Assembly: GCF_006440775.1 (NCBI RefSeq)
Contig: NZ_VFTZ01000010.1
Coordinates: 124,001-188,000, forward strand
Reading direction: 5' to 3'
From: Mesorhizobium sp. B2-7-2
GTDB lineage: Bacteria > Pseudomonadota > Alphaproteobacteria > Rhizobiales > Rhizobiaceae
Length of the DNA: 64,000 bases
Position numbers and translations under genes: made by a program. Below, in pieces: positions 35,251 through 44,057 of the stretch. The notes below the pieces were generated by a model. It saw nothing but the letters and a program-made list of their open reading frames with translations. It searched no databases and was not told the DNA's origin. Every line of letters begins with the position of its first letter. Within the stretch, counting starts at the first letter, position 1.

Positions 35251-37161
35251 TTACGCATTCCACAGCCCCTTCTTCTTCAACTCCTCCATCTCGCGTGCCG
35301 CGCGCTCGCGCAGCCTTGCGTCGCGCAGGAGCTTCTCCACGGCGGCGTCGTCGGATTTGTCGGAATAGCGGAATTCGGAATCGGCGTAGCGATTGATCTC
35401 CTGCATGACCATGTCCATCGAGAACGGTCCGCGCAGTTCCTCGATCATTGCCTTTTTGTCGTCGTAGCTCTTGTGCATGAAGGCTTCCGGCTTCTCGAAC
35501 CAGTCGTCCGGCAGCTCGATGTCCATGGCGCGCATCTTGATGGCGTCGGTGACGTTCTTGATGGCGCGGCCGGTGAAGCGCGGCTCGGCGTCCTTGATCA
35601 TATGCAGGTAGGTGCCGACATCGGCCATAGTCTTCGGCGCGCCATTTTCCTTCATGTAGCGCTCATAGACCTTCATCAGCCCACCTTCCCGCGGCTTCTC
35701 GTGCTCTTCATAGGCCTCGGTCACGGCGCGCTGGATTTCCTGCGCGGCATAGAGCTCGTGCTTGCCAAGCGGGATCTCGTGGTTCTTGCCGGCAAGCAGC
35801 ACGAAGATGTCGATATAGTCGTCGCGGGTCTGCGGGCCGTCGACCAGCCATCGCGCGCCGGCGCGCTGGCGCAGCGCGTCGTCGACATTTTCCGGATAGT
35901 TAGAGAACATCCCGAAGGAGCAATTGCCGCGCACCACCGTCGAGGCGCCGGCGAAGGCGTCCATCAGGACGCCGGTGATCTCCTGCTGACCGGCGGAAGC
36001 ACGGTCGTCGGAACGGCGCGCCGCCACCTGGTCGATGTCGTCGATGGTGCCGAAGCCGATGACGCGCTGATTGAGCACGTTGTTGATGAACTGGCGGCAG
36101 TTCTGGCCCGACTTGCCCTGGTAGGACGAGATCTGGTCGACGCCAAAATTCTCATAGGCGAAGGGATAGCCGGCGACCTGGCAGTAGCCATTGACGAGGC
36201 CGGCGATCATCTGGATCAGCGTCGTCTTGCCGGTGCCCGGCGCGCCGTCGCCGATGAAGGTGAAAAGAAAGCCGCCGAGCTCGACGAAGGGGTTCAGCTC
36301 GCGCTCGAAGTCGTAGGCCATCAGCATCTTGGCCAGCCTGACCGACTGGAATTTGGCGATGTGGTTGCCGACGACCTCTTCCGGTTTCTTGAAGGTCATC
36401 ACCAGCGGCTTGGTGCGCTTGCCGGGCGCGACGTCGAAACCATCGAGGGTGAAATCGTCGACGTCGATACGGATATGCGCATTTTCGAACGGCCCAATGC
36501 CGTCGAAGCGACCTTTGCGCGCAAGCAACCCGTCGATGGCGATGCGGGCGAAGGCGCGAGCGCGCGTCGTCAGGTCGGCGTCGTCCTTCGAGCCGGCGAT
36601 TGCCTTGTCGAGACCGGCGACGATCGACTTGACCGCGTCCTGCGGTGTGTCGAACAGGAAGTCGGGCTCGGGGATGTCGTTCGGCGCCTCGCCATCGCTG
36701 TCGATCAGTTGGAAGAGATACGAAGCGAAACTGAAGGCGGAAACGTAAGCCGACGCCGACAGAAGCTTCTTGAAGGTGGCTGCCTCATCGCCTTCCAGCG
36801 GCGCACGCGCATTCCTCGCCTGCAGGCTTTCGAGATCGGAGCCTTCGGCGAAGACGTCGGATATGGCTAGCGCGATCGCCAGGCCACGGCGGGCGCGGTA
36901 GAGCAGCGTGTGCTGCGGGATGCTCATCAACTGGTCGTCGGGATGAATGGCCGCTACTGTTTTTGTGAGCTCGACCTCGCGCGTGCGGCGCACCGAACCG
37001 ACCGACACGGTCGAGACAAAGCGGCGGTTGGTGCCGGCAAGCGCCGTGCCGGATTCGCGCGAAGGATCCTCCAGCACGACGATGCGGGTGATGAAGCTCT
37101 GCGCGGTCGCGCGGTGCTTCTCGATTGCGGCTTCCGAGATCGTGGTCAGGCCGGTGTCCAT
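35251..37161 (-). CDS. AAA+ family ATPase, core of a five-gene cluster of unknown function
   Basis: A 636-residue protein. Walker A is GDGAPGTGKTT (Lys312), Walker B is VIGFGTIDDID (Asp374-Asp375). Sensor/arginine-finger candidates lie in GNCSFGMFSNYPENVDDALRQRAG, where Asn and Arg follow AAA+ spacing. Residues 1-290 are an N-terminal domain without known family; the tail is charged and helical (LRDARLRERAAREMEELKKK). FTLDGFDVAPGKRTKPLVMTF resembles substrate-facing sheets of AAA proteins. Likely a ring-forming remodelling ATPase. GGAGCATCC before the ATG is the ribosome-binding site. It lies 24 bp after the upstream gene of the cluster, which supports co-expression. Confidence 0.8.
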   Translation of the reverse strand: MDTGLTTISEAAIEKHRATAQSFITRIVVLEDPSRESGTALAGTNRRFVSTVSVGSVRRTREVELTKTVAAIHPDDQLMSIPQHTLLYRARRGLAIALAISDVFAEGSDLESLQARNARAPLEGDEAATFKKLLSASAYVSAFSFASYLFQLIDSDGEAPNDIPEPDFLFDTPQDAVKSIVAGLDKAIAGSKDDADLTTRARAFARIAIDGLLARKGRFDGIGPFENAHIRIDVDDFTLDGFDVAPGKRTKPLVMTFKKPEEVVGNHIAKFQSVRLAKMLMAYDFERELNPFVELGGFLFTFIGDGAPGTGKTTLIQMIAGLVNGYCQVAGYPFAYENFGVDQISSYQGKSGQNCRQFINNVLNQRVIGFGTIDDIDQVAARRSDDRASAGQQEITGVLMDAFAGASTVVRGNCSFGMFSNYPENVDDALRQRAGARWLVDGPQTRDDYIDIFVLLAGKNHEIPLGKHELYAAQEIQRAVTEAYEEHEKPREGGLMKVYERYMKENGAPKTMADVGTYLHMIKDAEPRFTGRAIKNVTDAIKMRAMDIELPDDWFEKPEAFMHKSYDDKKAMIEELRGPFSMDMVMQEINRYADSEFRYSDKSDDAAVEKLLRDARLRERAAREMEELKKKGLWNA

Positions 37162-37185
37162 GAAGGATGCTCCGCGGTTTGACGG

Positions 37186-38331
37186 TCATACATCGCTGAT
37201 CACCTGCCCATTCGACAGGATGTGGACCTTGTAACCGGAAAAGATCTTCTGCGCCTCGCCTGCGGCGTAGAGCGCCTGATAGGCCTCGTGCGGGATCAGC
37301 GCGTGGTTCTCGTAGCTCGACACACCCTGGCGCGCCGCTTCGAGATCGTCGGTGTTGATGAAGAACTCCTGCGTCGTCTTCTCGCTGGAGAACAGGCCCT
37401 TGCGGCCGGGCTTCTCGCTCTTGGAGAAGACCTCCTGGATCGTCCAGGTGAGCAGCCAGGCGTTCTGCGGCTTGCGCACCTTGGCCAGCACCTCGGCCAC
37501 CGTCGAATTGTTCTCGGTGATGCCGGCCGAGTAGAAGGGTCCCAGCACCACACGCCTCAGCTGCTTGGGATGCAGCGGCTCGAAATCCTTGTCGAGATTG
37601 ACGGCGATCGTCGCCGGAGAGAGCGTATAGGCCGAGTTCTTCTCGGTGAAATCGTCGAAGCGGTGCGCAAGCTCCGGGTTGAGCAAGCCGTCGACGGGGA
37701 GCGGGATATCGACCCGCTCGTTGAGCTTGCCGTTCACGTCGACCAGCTGGCGCACCATGCTTTCGGAGGAGTCCTCCACCGTCACCATGTAGACCAGCGG
37801 CAGGTTGGCGCTGCCGTCGAACGCGGCCCAGTGGACGAGATAATAGGGTCGCATGGTTTTCGGGTTGACAGAAACCTTTGCCGTCTGCGCCAGAGTGAAC
37901 GGGCCGAAGGTCGCCTCGCTCTTGACGTCCTCAAGATAGAGCCGCTCTGCCATCGACTTCTGCAGCGCCTCTGGGAATTCCTTGTGGCGAAGGATGAAGT
38001 CGGCCATCTCCTCGCGCAGTTCGCCGGCCTGCGGGATGTTGGCCAGCCGCGCATCGGCCTGCTGGCGGTCGTTTTCCAATTCGAGCAGGTTCTGGAAGAC
38101 GGGGTAGCCGCTTTCGGCGCGCGAGATGCGGAAGGTGTCCATGAAGCCGAGCCGGTTGCGCCAGCAGGCAAAGGACTTGTCCAACCGCGCGATATACTCC
38201 GCGACGATCCTGGCGACGATGCCGTGCCGGTAAAGCGGCGAGCGGTCGTCGCGCATGAACACTTCCAGCCCGCTCAGCGCCGCCGTGATGGCGGAGAAAT
38301 AGCGTGCCGCGGCGTCTTTCTCAGGTGTCAT
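37186..38331 (-). CDS. Uncharacterised soluble protein of the AAA+ cluster
   Basis: A 381-residue protein that I cannot assign. It is soluble, without signal peptide or membrane helix. The first 150 residues are helical (ELENDRQQADARLANIPQAG, for example). The second half alternates beta-like segments (PYYLVHWAAFDGSANLPLVY, MVTVEDSSESMVRQLVDVNG). The tail contains WLLTWTIQEVFSKSEKPGRK and FSSEKTTQEFFIN. No catalytic motif stands out. It sits between the coiled-coil protein gene (34 bp upstream) and the ATPase gene (24 bp downstream), all in one direction, so it is likely a subunit or adaptor. Confidence 0.7.
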   Translation of the reverse strand: MTPEKDAAARYFSAITAALSGLEVFMRDDRSPLYRHGIVARIVAEYIARLDKSFACWRNRLGFMDTFRISRAESGYPVFQNLLELENDRQQADARLANIPQAGELREEMADFILRHKEFPEALQKSMAERLYLEDVKSEATFGPFTLAQTAKVSVNPKTMRPYYLVHWAAFDGSANLPLVYMVTVEDSSESMVRQLVDVNGKLNERVDIPLPVDGLLNPELAHRFDDFTEKNSAYTLSPATIAVNLDKDFEPLHPKQLRRVVLGPFYSAGITENNSTVAEVLAKVRKPQNAWLLTWTIQEVFSKSEKPGRKGLFSSEKTTQEFFINTDDLEAARQGVSSYENHALIPHEAYQALYAAGEAQKIFSGYKVHILSNGQVISDV

Positions 38332-38365
38332 GTGGCTGCCGTGGAAATGAAATCAGCGGCGCCGC

Positions 38366-39454
38366 CTATTGCTGCACATAGTTGGCGGCGTTGTGCTTCT
38401 TCATCACATCATCGAAGCGGCGGGCGAAGGCATCGTCGGCAAGCTTCTTGCGGCGCTGGATGTCGGCCGAAGCCACCATGTTCTTCTCATGCATCTCGAG
38501 CAGGTCGCCGATGTGCTTCTGCGAGGCGGCGCCGATGCCGGCCATCGTCTCCTCGGCCGTGTTGTCGACCTGGCTGCCCAACGTGTTGATCTTGTGGGCG
38601 ACGTCCTGCTGGGCGGCGGTCTTGAGCGAATCTTCCAGCGCCTTGTAGAGGACGATGCGCTGCTCGGTGTCGATGGTCAGCTTGTTGATCAGCGTCGACT
38701 GCGCGGCGATCTGGTTGTTGAGCGAATCGACGAAGGTCTGGAACATCGAGGTGTAGCGCTCCAGCGTCTGGCTTTCGGCCAGCAGCTCCTGCTCCTTGGC
38801 CTGCTTTTCATTGTATTCGGTCGCCATTTTGGAGCGTTCGCCCTCAAGCTCGGTGCGCTCCTTCTGGGTCGTGGAGGCGGCGATCTTGTTTTCGATGTCG
38901 AGCAGCATCGGGTTCAATTCCTCGATGCGCTTCTGCACCGCTTCAAGGTTGGTCATCGTCACCTTGCGGCGCTCGATAACCTGCGAAAGGCTGGCCTCGG
39001 AGGTCTTGTAGCGCTGGTCGAGGACCTGCTTCTGCGCCTTCAGGATGCCGACGATGGTGTCCGACTTTGCCAGCAGCTCCTGCAGATTGCCGGCAAGCGA
39101 CATGTTGCGGACGCGATCGGTACGCATGCGCTGCTTGCGCTGCGCCGAAAAGACGCCGACGAAGTTTTCCCAACCGGTGTAGTTTTTCATGCTTTCGAAT
39201 TCGGCGCCGAAGACATTGGTTGCGTCCTCAAGCCCGATGATCAGGTCGGCAATATTGCCTTCCATGACCTTCTGCTGCTTGAGCACGTCCTCGATGCGGG
39301 CGTTCTCGATGTCGAAATTGGCATCGCCGATCTTCTTGTCGGCCTGAGCAAGCGTGTCGAGCACCGTACCGGACTGCTCGATCTTGCTGCGCATGTCCTG
39401 CACGACCTGCTTGGTCTTGGCAATTTCGGCATCGAAATTCTGCAATGTCGCCAT
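38366..39454 (-). CDS. Long coiled-coil protein heading the AAA+ cluster
   Basis: The start at 39454 has GGGAGG 6 bp upstream. The 362-residue product is almost entirely heptad-like: LQNFDAEIAKTKQVVQDMRS at the start, then VQKRIEELNPMLLDIENKIA, KERTELEGERSKMATEYNEK and LLEMHEKNMVASADIQRRKK. One more compact part (FVGVFSAQRKQRMRTDRVRN) interrupts. No membrane helix is present. It may belong to a family I know as DUF6384, without certainty. It is the first gene of the run down to 32500 and could form the scaffold or filament on which the ATPase works. The TelA-like look of some stretches is superficial. Confidence 0.75.
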   Translation of the reverse strand: MATLQNFDAEIAKTKQVVQDMRSKIEQSGTVLDTLAQADKKIGDANFDIENARIEDVLKQQKVMEGNIADLIIGLEDATNVFGAEFESMKNYTGWENFVGVFSAQRKQRMRTDRVRNMSLAGNLQELLAKSDTIVGILKAQKQVLDQRYKTSEASLSQVIERRKVTMTNLEAVQKRIEELNPMLLDIENKIAASTTQKERTELEGERSKMATEYNEKQAKEQELLAESQTLERYTSMFQTFVDSLNNQIAAQSTLINKLTIDTEQRIVLYKALEDSLKTAAQQDVAHKINTLGSQVDNTAEETMAGIGAASQKHIGDLLEMHEKNMVASADIQRRKKLADDAFARRFDDVMKKHNAANYVQQ

Positions 39455-39765
39455 TGGGGCCTCCCGCTTCGGCATCCGTTTCCGTGTCGTGGCGGCGAAT
39501 ATATGTGGGGCTTCAAGGGATTGAAAGAAGGAAGACAAAGCGAAGCGTCAAAACAAAAGGATTGGTTAGGTCCTTGAAAGGCAAGGCAAGCATGCGCATG
39601 GCGCGTAGTAACGCGTACCAACATCGAACAGCTTTAGCTGACATGCCTTAAGGTCTTGTTTTTGCGAACGGCCATGAAACAGCGCCCGCAAATATCTTGC
39701 GGCGGCGATGCCGGTTTCGCCGGCACCCGTCAAGGCTTGAAGCGGTTTTCGGACGACATCCGGCT
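39455..39765. other. Intergenic region with the promoter area of the AAA+ cluster
   Basis: No ORF with protein character was found in these 311 bp. On the minus strand, CCCCACATATATTC lies about 45 bp before the coiled-coil gene and is the only AT-rich -10-like site, but without a good -35. Plus-strand text GCCGGTTTCGCCGGC (about 39711-39725) is a small hairpin. Nothing else is recognised. Confidence 0.4.
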
Positions 39766-39872
39766 CTAGAGCGGTTCAGCGTTTTCACGGAATCGCCGAA
39801 CCGCTCTAAGTCTTTGTTTTTACACAATTCCGGACGGAAAACCGCTACGCACTTTTCCTGGAATTGCTCTAG
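39766..39872. repeat. CTAG-bounded palindromic intergenic repeat, copy 3
   Basis: Starts CTAGAGCGGTTCAGCG and ends GGAATTGCTCTAG. It shares with 11191-11321 the GAGCGGTTC hairpin, the TTTGTTTTT run, AATTCCGGACGGAA and the CACTTTTCC block. It lies 13 bp from the tdk stop codon. Confidence 0.8.
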
Positions 39873-39884
39873 GCAAGCTCCGGC

Positions 39885-40496
39885 TCAGCTGCTGACAAAA
39901 CCGATGAAGTCGTCGGGCGCGGCCCGGCCCATCTCCTCTTCCCAATGCCGGCGGCAGAGCGAGACATAGACGTCCTTGCCGATCGCCACCTGCTCGCCCT
40001 GCTTCGCCACCTTGCCGTCGGGCCCCAGGCGCACCACCATCGTCGCCTTGCGGCCGCAACGGCAGATGGTGCGCACCTCGCGCAGGTCGTCGGCGATGGC
40101 GAGCAGAGCGCGCGAGCCGGGGAACAGATTGCCCTGAAAATCGGTGCGCAGGCCGTAGCACATGACCGGAATGCCCAGACGGTCGGCGATGCGGGCGAGC
40201 TGCCAGACCTGCTCTTCCTCGAGGAACTGCGCCTCGTCGACAAAGATGCAATGCACCGGGCCATGCCGGTGGTGCTCCGCGACCCTGGCATAGAGGTCGT
40301 CGCCGTCGCGGAAAATCTCTGCCTCGGATTCGAGACCGATGCGCGACGAGATCAGCCCGGTGTCGCCCTTACGATAGTGGCCGGCGACGAACAGCATCGT
40401 CGACATGCCGCGTTCGCGATAATTGTAAGACGCTTGCAAAAGCATCGTCGTCTTGCCGGCATTCATCGTCGCGTAGTGGAAGTAAAGCTTGGCCAT
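39885..40496 (-). CDS. tdk: Thymidine kinase
   Basis: A 203-residue type II thymidine kinase, converting thymidine to dTMP in the salvage pathway. The P-loop ATMNAGKTT is at residues 9-17, CIFVDEAQFL holds the catalytic Glu and Mg site, and the lasso and thymidine-binding region follows (YGLRTDFQGNLFPGSRALL). The zinc site is probably formed by CRCG and the later Cys in YVSLCRRHW, so all four usual ligands may be present in part only. Length and order match E. coli Tdk. An 18-bp hairpin lies just upstream of the start. Confidence 0.96.
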   Translation of the reverse strand: MAKLYFHYATMNAGKTTMLLQASYNYRERGMSTMLFVAGHYRKGDTGLISSRIGLESEAEIFRDGDDLYARVAEHHRHGPVHCIFVDEAQFLEEEQVWQLARIADRLGIPVMCYGLRTDFQGNLFPGSRALLAIADDLREVRTICRCGRKATMVVRLGPDGKVAKQGEQVAIGKDVYVSLCRRHWEEEMGRAAPDDFIGFVSS

Positions 40497-40508
40497 GTCG
40501 CTCTTTTA

Positions 40509-40558
40509 GGTGTGTCGGGATTCAGGCGAGGCCGGCCCGACCTGAATCTCGACACACC
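40509..40558. repeat. 18-bp inverted repeat with 14-nt loop between tdk and choX
   Basis: GGTGTGTCGGGATTCAGG (40509-40526) pairs with CCTGAATCTCGACACACC (40541-40558) with one mismatch. It lies 12 bp before the tdk start in the divergent region. No T-run follows on either strand. It may be a dispersed palindrome or regulate tdk translation. Confidence 0.75.
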
Positions 40559-40781
40559 CTAAGCCGACTTGCCGCGGCTCGGGGAGAGGGCACCGGCTCC
40601 GTCCACCAAAAACTCGATGTCGTTCAAAAAGCTGTCATGTCGCTTAATGGCCAGCGCGCGCCGTTCGTCGCGACGTTGAACCGCTTGAAACAACATCAAA
40701 ATGGTGTTTGGCTGACGAAACAAGGCGGGCGCAAGAACCGTGACTTCGCTTTGCCTCGAAAATCCAATGGGAGATAAGTTC

Positions 40782-41717
40782 ATGTCGCGTATTAAATCTT
40801 TCGTCGCAGGCCTCGGCCTCGCGGCGCTTCTGTCGACGACCGCCGCCTATGCCGGCGATCCGGCGAGCTGCAAGGCCGTGCGGCTGTCGGATGTCGGCTG
40901 GACCGACATTCAGGCCACCACGGGCCTGGCTTCGGTGCTGCTGACTGCGCTCGGATACGAGCCGCAGGTGATCCAGCTCTCCGTGCCGGTGACCTATGCG
41001 TCGTTGAAGAACAAGGACCTCGACGTCTTCCTCGGCAACTGGATGCCGTCGATGACCAACGACATCAAGGACTATACCGCCGACGGCTCGGTCGAGACCG
41101 TCAGTCAGAACCTCGCCGGCGCCGGCTACGGCATCGTCGTGCCGACCTATGTCGCGGATGCCGGCGTCAAGACGCTGACCGATCTCGGCAAGTTCAAGGA
41201 CAAGTTCAACGGCAAGATCTACGGCATCGAGGCCGGCAATGACGGCAACCGCATCATCCTCGACATGATCAAGAACCCGAAGGACAACCTCGAAGGCTTC
41301 GAGCTGGTCGAATCCTCGGAAGCCGGCATGCTGACGCAGGCCGAGCAGTCGATGAAGAACAATGAATGGATCGCCTTCCTCGGCTGGACGCCGCATCCGG
41401 TGATGGGCGCCATGAAGATCACCTATCTCGACGGCATGGGCGACAGCGGCTTCGGCGCCGCCACCGTCTCGACCAATGTCCGCAAGGGCTACATGACCGA
41501 GTGCCCGAATGCCGGCAAGTTCATCGCCAACCTGAAGTTCAATCTCGACATGGAAGGCGAGATGATGGACGCCATCCTCAAGGGCGGCGATCCGCAGACG
41601 GTCGCCACCGACTGGCTGAAGAAGCATCCGGATGCGGTGACGCCGTGGCTTGCCGGCGTGACCACCTTTGATGGCGGCGATGCGGCGGCGGCGGTCAAGA
41701 CCGCGCTCGGGAGCTGA
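40782..41717 (+). CDS. choX: Choline ABC transporter, periplasmic substrate-binding protein
   Basis: The start at 40782 has GGGAGA upstream. The 311-residue product has a signal peptide (FVAGLGLAALLSTTAAYAG). The mature protein follows ChoX/ProX-like binding proteins: VRLSDVGWTDIQATTGLA, VFLGNWMPSM, YGIEAGNDGNRI and IAFLGWTPHPVM carry the aromatic residues that cage the quaternary ammonium group. It delivers choline to ChoW/ChoV for use as osmoprotectant precursor or carbon/nitrogen source. A strong terminator and a repeat separate it from choW, which suggests that most transcripts end after choX and give excess binding protein. Confidence 0.93.
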   Translation: MSRIKSFVAGLGLAALLSTTAAYAGDPASCKAVRLSDVGWTDIQATTGLASVLLTALGYEPQVIQLSVPVTYASLKNKDLDVFLGNWMPSMTNDIKDYTADGSVETVSQNLAGAGYGIVVPTYVADAGVKTLTDLGKFKDKFNGKIYGIEAGNDGNRIILDMIKNPKDNLEGFELVESSEAGMLTQAEQSMKNNEWIAFLGWTPHPVMGAMKITYLDGMGDSGFGAATVSTNVRKGYMTECPNAGKFIANLKFNLDMEGEMMDAILKGGDPQTVATDWLKKHPDAVTPWLAGVTTFDGGDAAAAVKTALGS

Positions 41718-41748
41718 GCCGGCTTTGAGTTCGGAATGATCCGAAAGA

Positions 41749-41778
41749 GGGCAGCCGGTTGAAAAGGCTGCCCTTTTT
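41749..41778 (+). terminator. Rho-independent terminator after choX
   Basis: GGGCAGCC and GGCTGCCC arms, 9-nt loop, then TTTTT. It lies 31 bp after the choX stop and 136 bp before choW. Confidence 0.9.
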
Positions 41779-41780
41779 CT

Positions 41781-41866
41781 TAAAGCGCGGCGCACCTTAA
41801 GCCTCTGTTTTGACGCATGTCATTTTCCCAAAACCGCTGCACACTTTTGGGGGACATGCGTTAAGC
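41781..41866. repeat. Palindromic intergenic repeat, copy 4 (choX-choW gap)
   Basis: Begins TAAAGCGCG and ends CATGCGTTAAGC. An inner hairpin pairs ACGCATGTC with GACATGCGT, with the CCAAAACCGCTGCACACTTTTGG block typical of the family. Related in layout to 47931-48037. Confidence 0.7.
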
Positions 41867-41914
41867 TGCGAGAAGATGACCGCACGGCAAGTGCGGCGAA
41901 GCCGAGAGGGGAAG

Positions 41915-42769
41915 ATGGATCCGATTTCGAAATTCCTGACCGACTACAAAATCCCCATCGGGCCGTGGGGCAAGGCCTTCTTCGGCTTCCTGACCGACAA
42001 TTTCGACACCATCTTCCGGGCGTTTTCAAACGGGCTTAATTTCATCCTCGACGGGGCGGTGGACCTGCTGCTGATGGTGCCGCCCGTGCTTCTGGCGCTG
42101 GTCATCGCGATCATCGCCTGGCTGCTGCAACGTTCGCGGCCGCTCGCCATCGGCGTCTTCCTCGGCCTGATCTTCATCATCAACCAGAATCTGTGGAAGC
42201 AGACGGTGCAGACGCTGGTGCTGGTGGTCGCGGCCGCCGCAATGGCCATGGCGATCGGCGTGCCGCTCGGCATCTGGGCGGCGCACAAGCCGAAGGTCTA
42301 CCGGATCATGCTGCCGGTGCTCGACCTGATGCAGACGCTGCCGACCTTCGTCTACCTGATCCCGGTGCTCACGCTGTTCGGCCTCGGCAACGCGCCAGGC
42401 CTGATCGTCACCATTATCTTCGTCATCCCGACGGCCGTGCGCCTCACGCATCTCGGCGTGGTTTCGGTGCCGAAAGCGATCGTCGAAGCGGGCGAGGCGT
42501 TCGGCGCCACCAAGCGCCAGCTTCTGTGGAAGGTGGAGCTGCCGTCGGCGCTGCCGACCATCATGGCGGGCCTGACGCAATCGATCATGCTGTCGCTGTC
42601 GATGGTGGTGTTCGCCGCCCTGATCGGCGCCGGTGGCCTCGGCACCGAAATCAACCGCGCGCTCGGCTCGCGCCGCATCGATCTCGGGCTCGAGGCCGGC
42701 CTCGCCATCGTCGTGCTCGCCATCGTGCTCGATCGCATGACCCGCATCGGCGTTGGAGGCAAGAAATGA
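41915..42769 (+). CDS. choW: Choline ABC transporter, permease
   Basis: The start at 41915 follows GAGAGGGGAAG. The 284-residue product has about six membrane helices. The EAA loop EAGEAFGATKRQLLWKVELP that contacts the ATPase is clear. The family block LMQTLPTFVYLIPVLTLFGLG and the end GAGGLGTEINRALGSRRIDLG match ProW/ChoW-type permeases for quaternary amines. Its TGA overlaps the choV ATG. It forms the membrane channel for choline. Confidence 0.95.
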   Translation: MDPISKFLTDYKIPIGPWGKAFFGFLTDNFDTIFRAFSNGLNFILDGAVDLLLMVPPVLLALVIAIIAWLLQRSRPLAIGVFLGLIFIINQNLWKQTVQTLVLVVAAAAMAMAIGVPLGIWAAHKPKVYRIMLPVLDLMQTLPTFVYLIPVLTLFGLGNAPGLIVTIIFVIPTAVRLTHLGVVSVPKAIVEAGEAFGATKRQLLWKVELPSALPTIMAGLTQSIMLSLSMVVFAALIGAGGLGTEINRALGSRRIDLGLEAGLAIVVLAIVLDRMTRIGVGGKK

Positions 42770-43947
42770 CCGTCGCGGTTGATTTCAAGAACGTAGACAT
42801 TGTCTTCGGCGCTGACCAGGCAGGTTCGCTGGCCATGATCGACAAGGGCGCCACGCGCGCCGAGATCCTCGAAAAGACCGGTAACGTGCTGGGTTGCGCC
42901 GGCGCCAGCCTGACTGTCCATGAGGGCGAGATCTCGGTGCTGATGGGCCTGTCCGGCTCCGGCAAGTCGACGCTGCTGCGGGCCGTCAACCGGCTCAATG
43001 TGGTGTCGCGCGGCCAGGTGCTGGTCAAGGACGGCGATCGCACGGTCGATGTCGTCACCTGCGACGAGGCGACCTTGCGGCGGTTGCGCCAGAAGCAGGT
43101 GGCCATGGTGTTCCAGCAATTCGGCCTGCTGCCGTGGCGCACGGTCGAGGAAAATGTCGGCTTCGGCCTCGAGCTTGCCGGCGTGCCGGAGGCGGAACGC
43201 AAGGCGCGCGTGCAGAAGCAATTGCAACTGGTCCATCTCGACCAATGGTCGAAGAAATATGCCCATGAGCTTTCGGGCGGCATGCAGCAGCGCGTCGGTC
43301 TCGCCCGGGCTTTCGCCACCGAGGCGCCGATTCTGTTGATGGACGAGCCGTTCTCGGCGCTCGACCCGCTTATCCGCACCAAGCTGCAGGACGAATTGCT
43401 GCAGCTCCAGGCCGAGCTGAAGAAGACCATCATCTTCGTCAGCCACGACCTCGAGGAGGCGCTGAAGATCGGCAGCCACATCACGATCATGGAGGGCGGC
43501 CGCATCGTCCAGACCGGCGCGCCGGAAGACATCGTCTTGCGCCCCGCCAACGACTATGTCCGCGACTTCATCGCCAATGTGAATCCGCTGTCGGTGCTGA
43601 CGGCGTGGAACGTGATGCGGGACCGTCGCGACCTGGAGCACGGCGATAACGGCTGGGTGTGGCTCGACCGGCGCAAGACGACACGCTTCAAGATCGACGA
43701 CCACGGCCTTGTGGCGGCGGCCGAGCGCGACGGCAAGCCGGCCGTGTGGGTGTCCTGCGCCGATGTCGAACGCCAGCCGGAGGAGGGCGCTCAGGTGTTC
43801 TGGGCCAATCCCGGCACGCCGCTGAAAACGGTGATGCTCGCCATGCACCGTTCGCAGACTGCGCCGGTGGCGCTGTTCGACGAAGGCTCGCGCTTCGTCG
43901 GCTCGATCGGCATCAGGGACGTGTTGAGCGCGGTGCTGAGGCGGTAG
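42766..43947 (+). CDS. choV: Choline ABC transporter, ATP-binding protein
   Basis: A 393-residue ATPase. Walker A is GLSGSGKSTLLR, the Q-loop VFQQFGLLPW, the signature LSGGMQQRVGLARA, Walker B ILLMDEPFSALD, and the H-loop VSHD. The N-terminal 60 residues and C-terminal 120 residues extend the core as in ProV/ChoV. In place of a CBS pair the tail contains MLAMHRSQTAPVALFDEGSR, one likely CBS-like module. The start overlaps the choW stop (ATGA). It energises choline uptake. Confidence 0.95.
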   Translation: MTVAVDFKNVDIVFGADQAGSLAMIDKGATRAEILEKTGNVLGCAGASLTVHEGEISVLMGLSGSGKSTLLRAVNRLNVVSRGQVLVKDGDRTVDVVTCDEATLRRLRQKQVAMVFQQFGLLPWRTVEENVGFGLELAGVPEAERKARVQKQLQLVHLDQWSKKYAHELSGGMQQRVGLARAFATEAPILLMDEPFSALDPLIRTKLQDELLQLQAELKKTIIFVSHDLEEALKIGSHITIMEGGRIVQTGAPEDIVLRPANDYVRDFIANVNPLSVLTAWNVMRDRRDLEHGDNGWVWLDRRKTTRFKIDDHGLVAAAERDGKPAVWVSCADVERQPEEGAQVFWANPGTPLKTVMLAMHRSQTAPVALFDEGSRFVGSIGIRDVLSAVLRR

Positions 43948-44057
43948 GGCCTTCGCGGGCGCCGCCCGGCCTGCGGTCGGGCGCCTGACCGCAGCTTGTT
44001 TTTCGCCTCCTTCGAGCGCAGAGTCCGCCCGTTGCGTGCCCATGCGCCGAGGGGGTG

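Noticed and set aside
35104..36870. 588-codon plus-strand open frame
   Set aside because: Antisense to the AAA+ ATPase gene and starts inside a repeat; no domain seen.
38366..39454. TelA (toxic anion resistance) protein
   Set aside because: Shared features are only coiled-coil composition; the TelA core motifs were not found.
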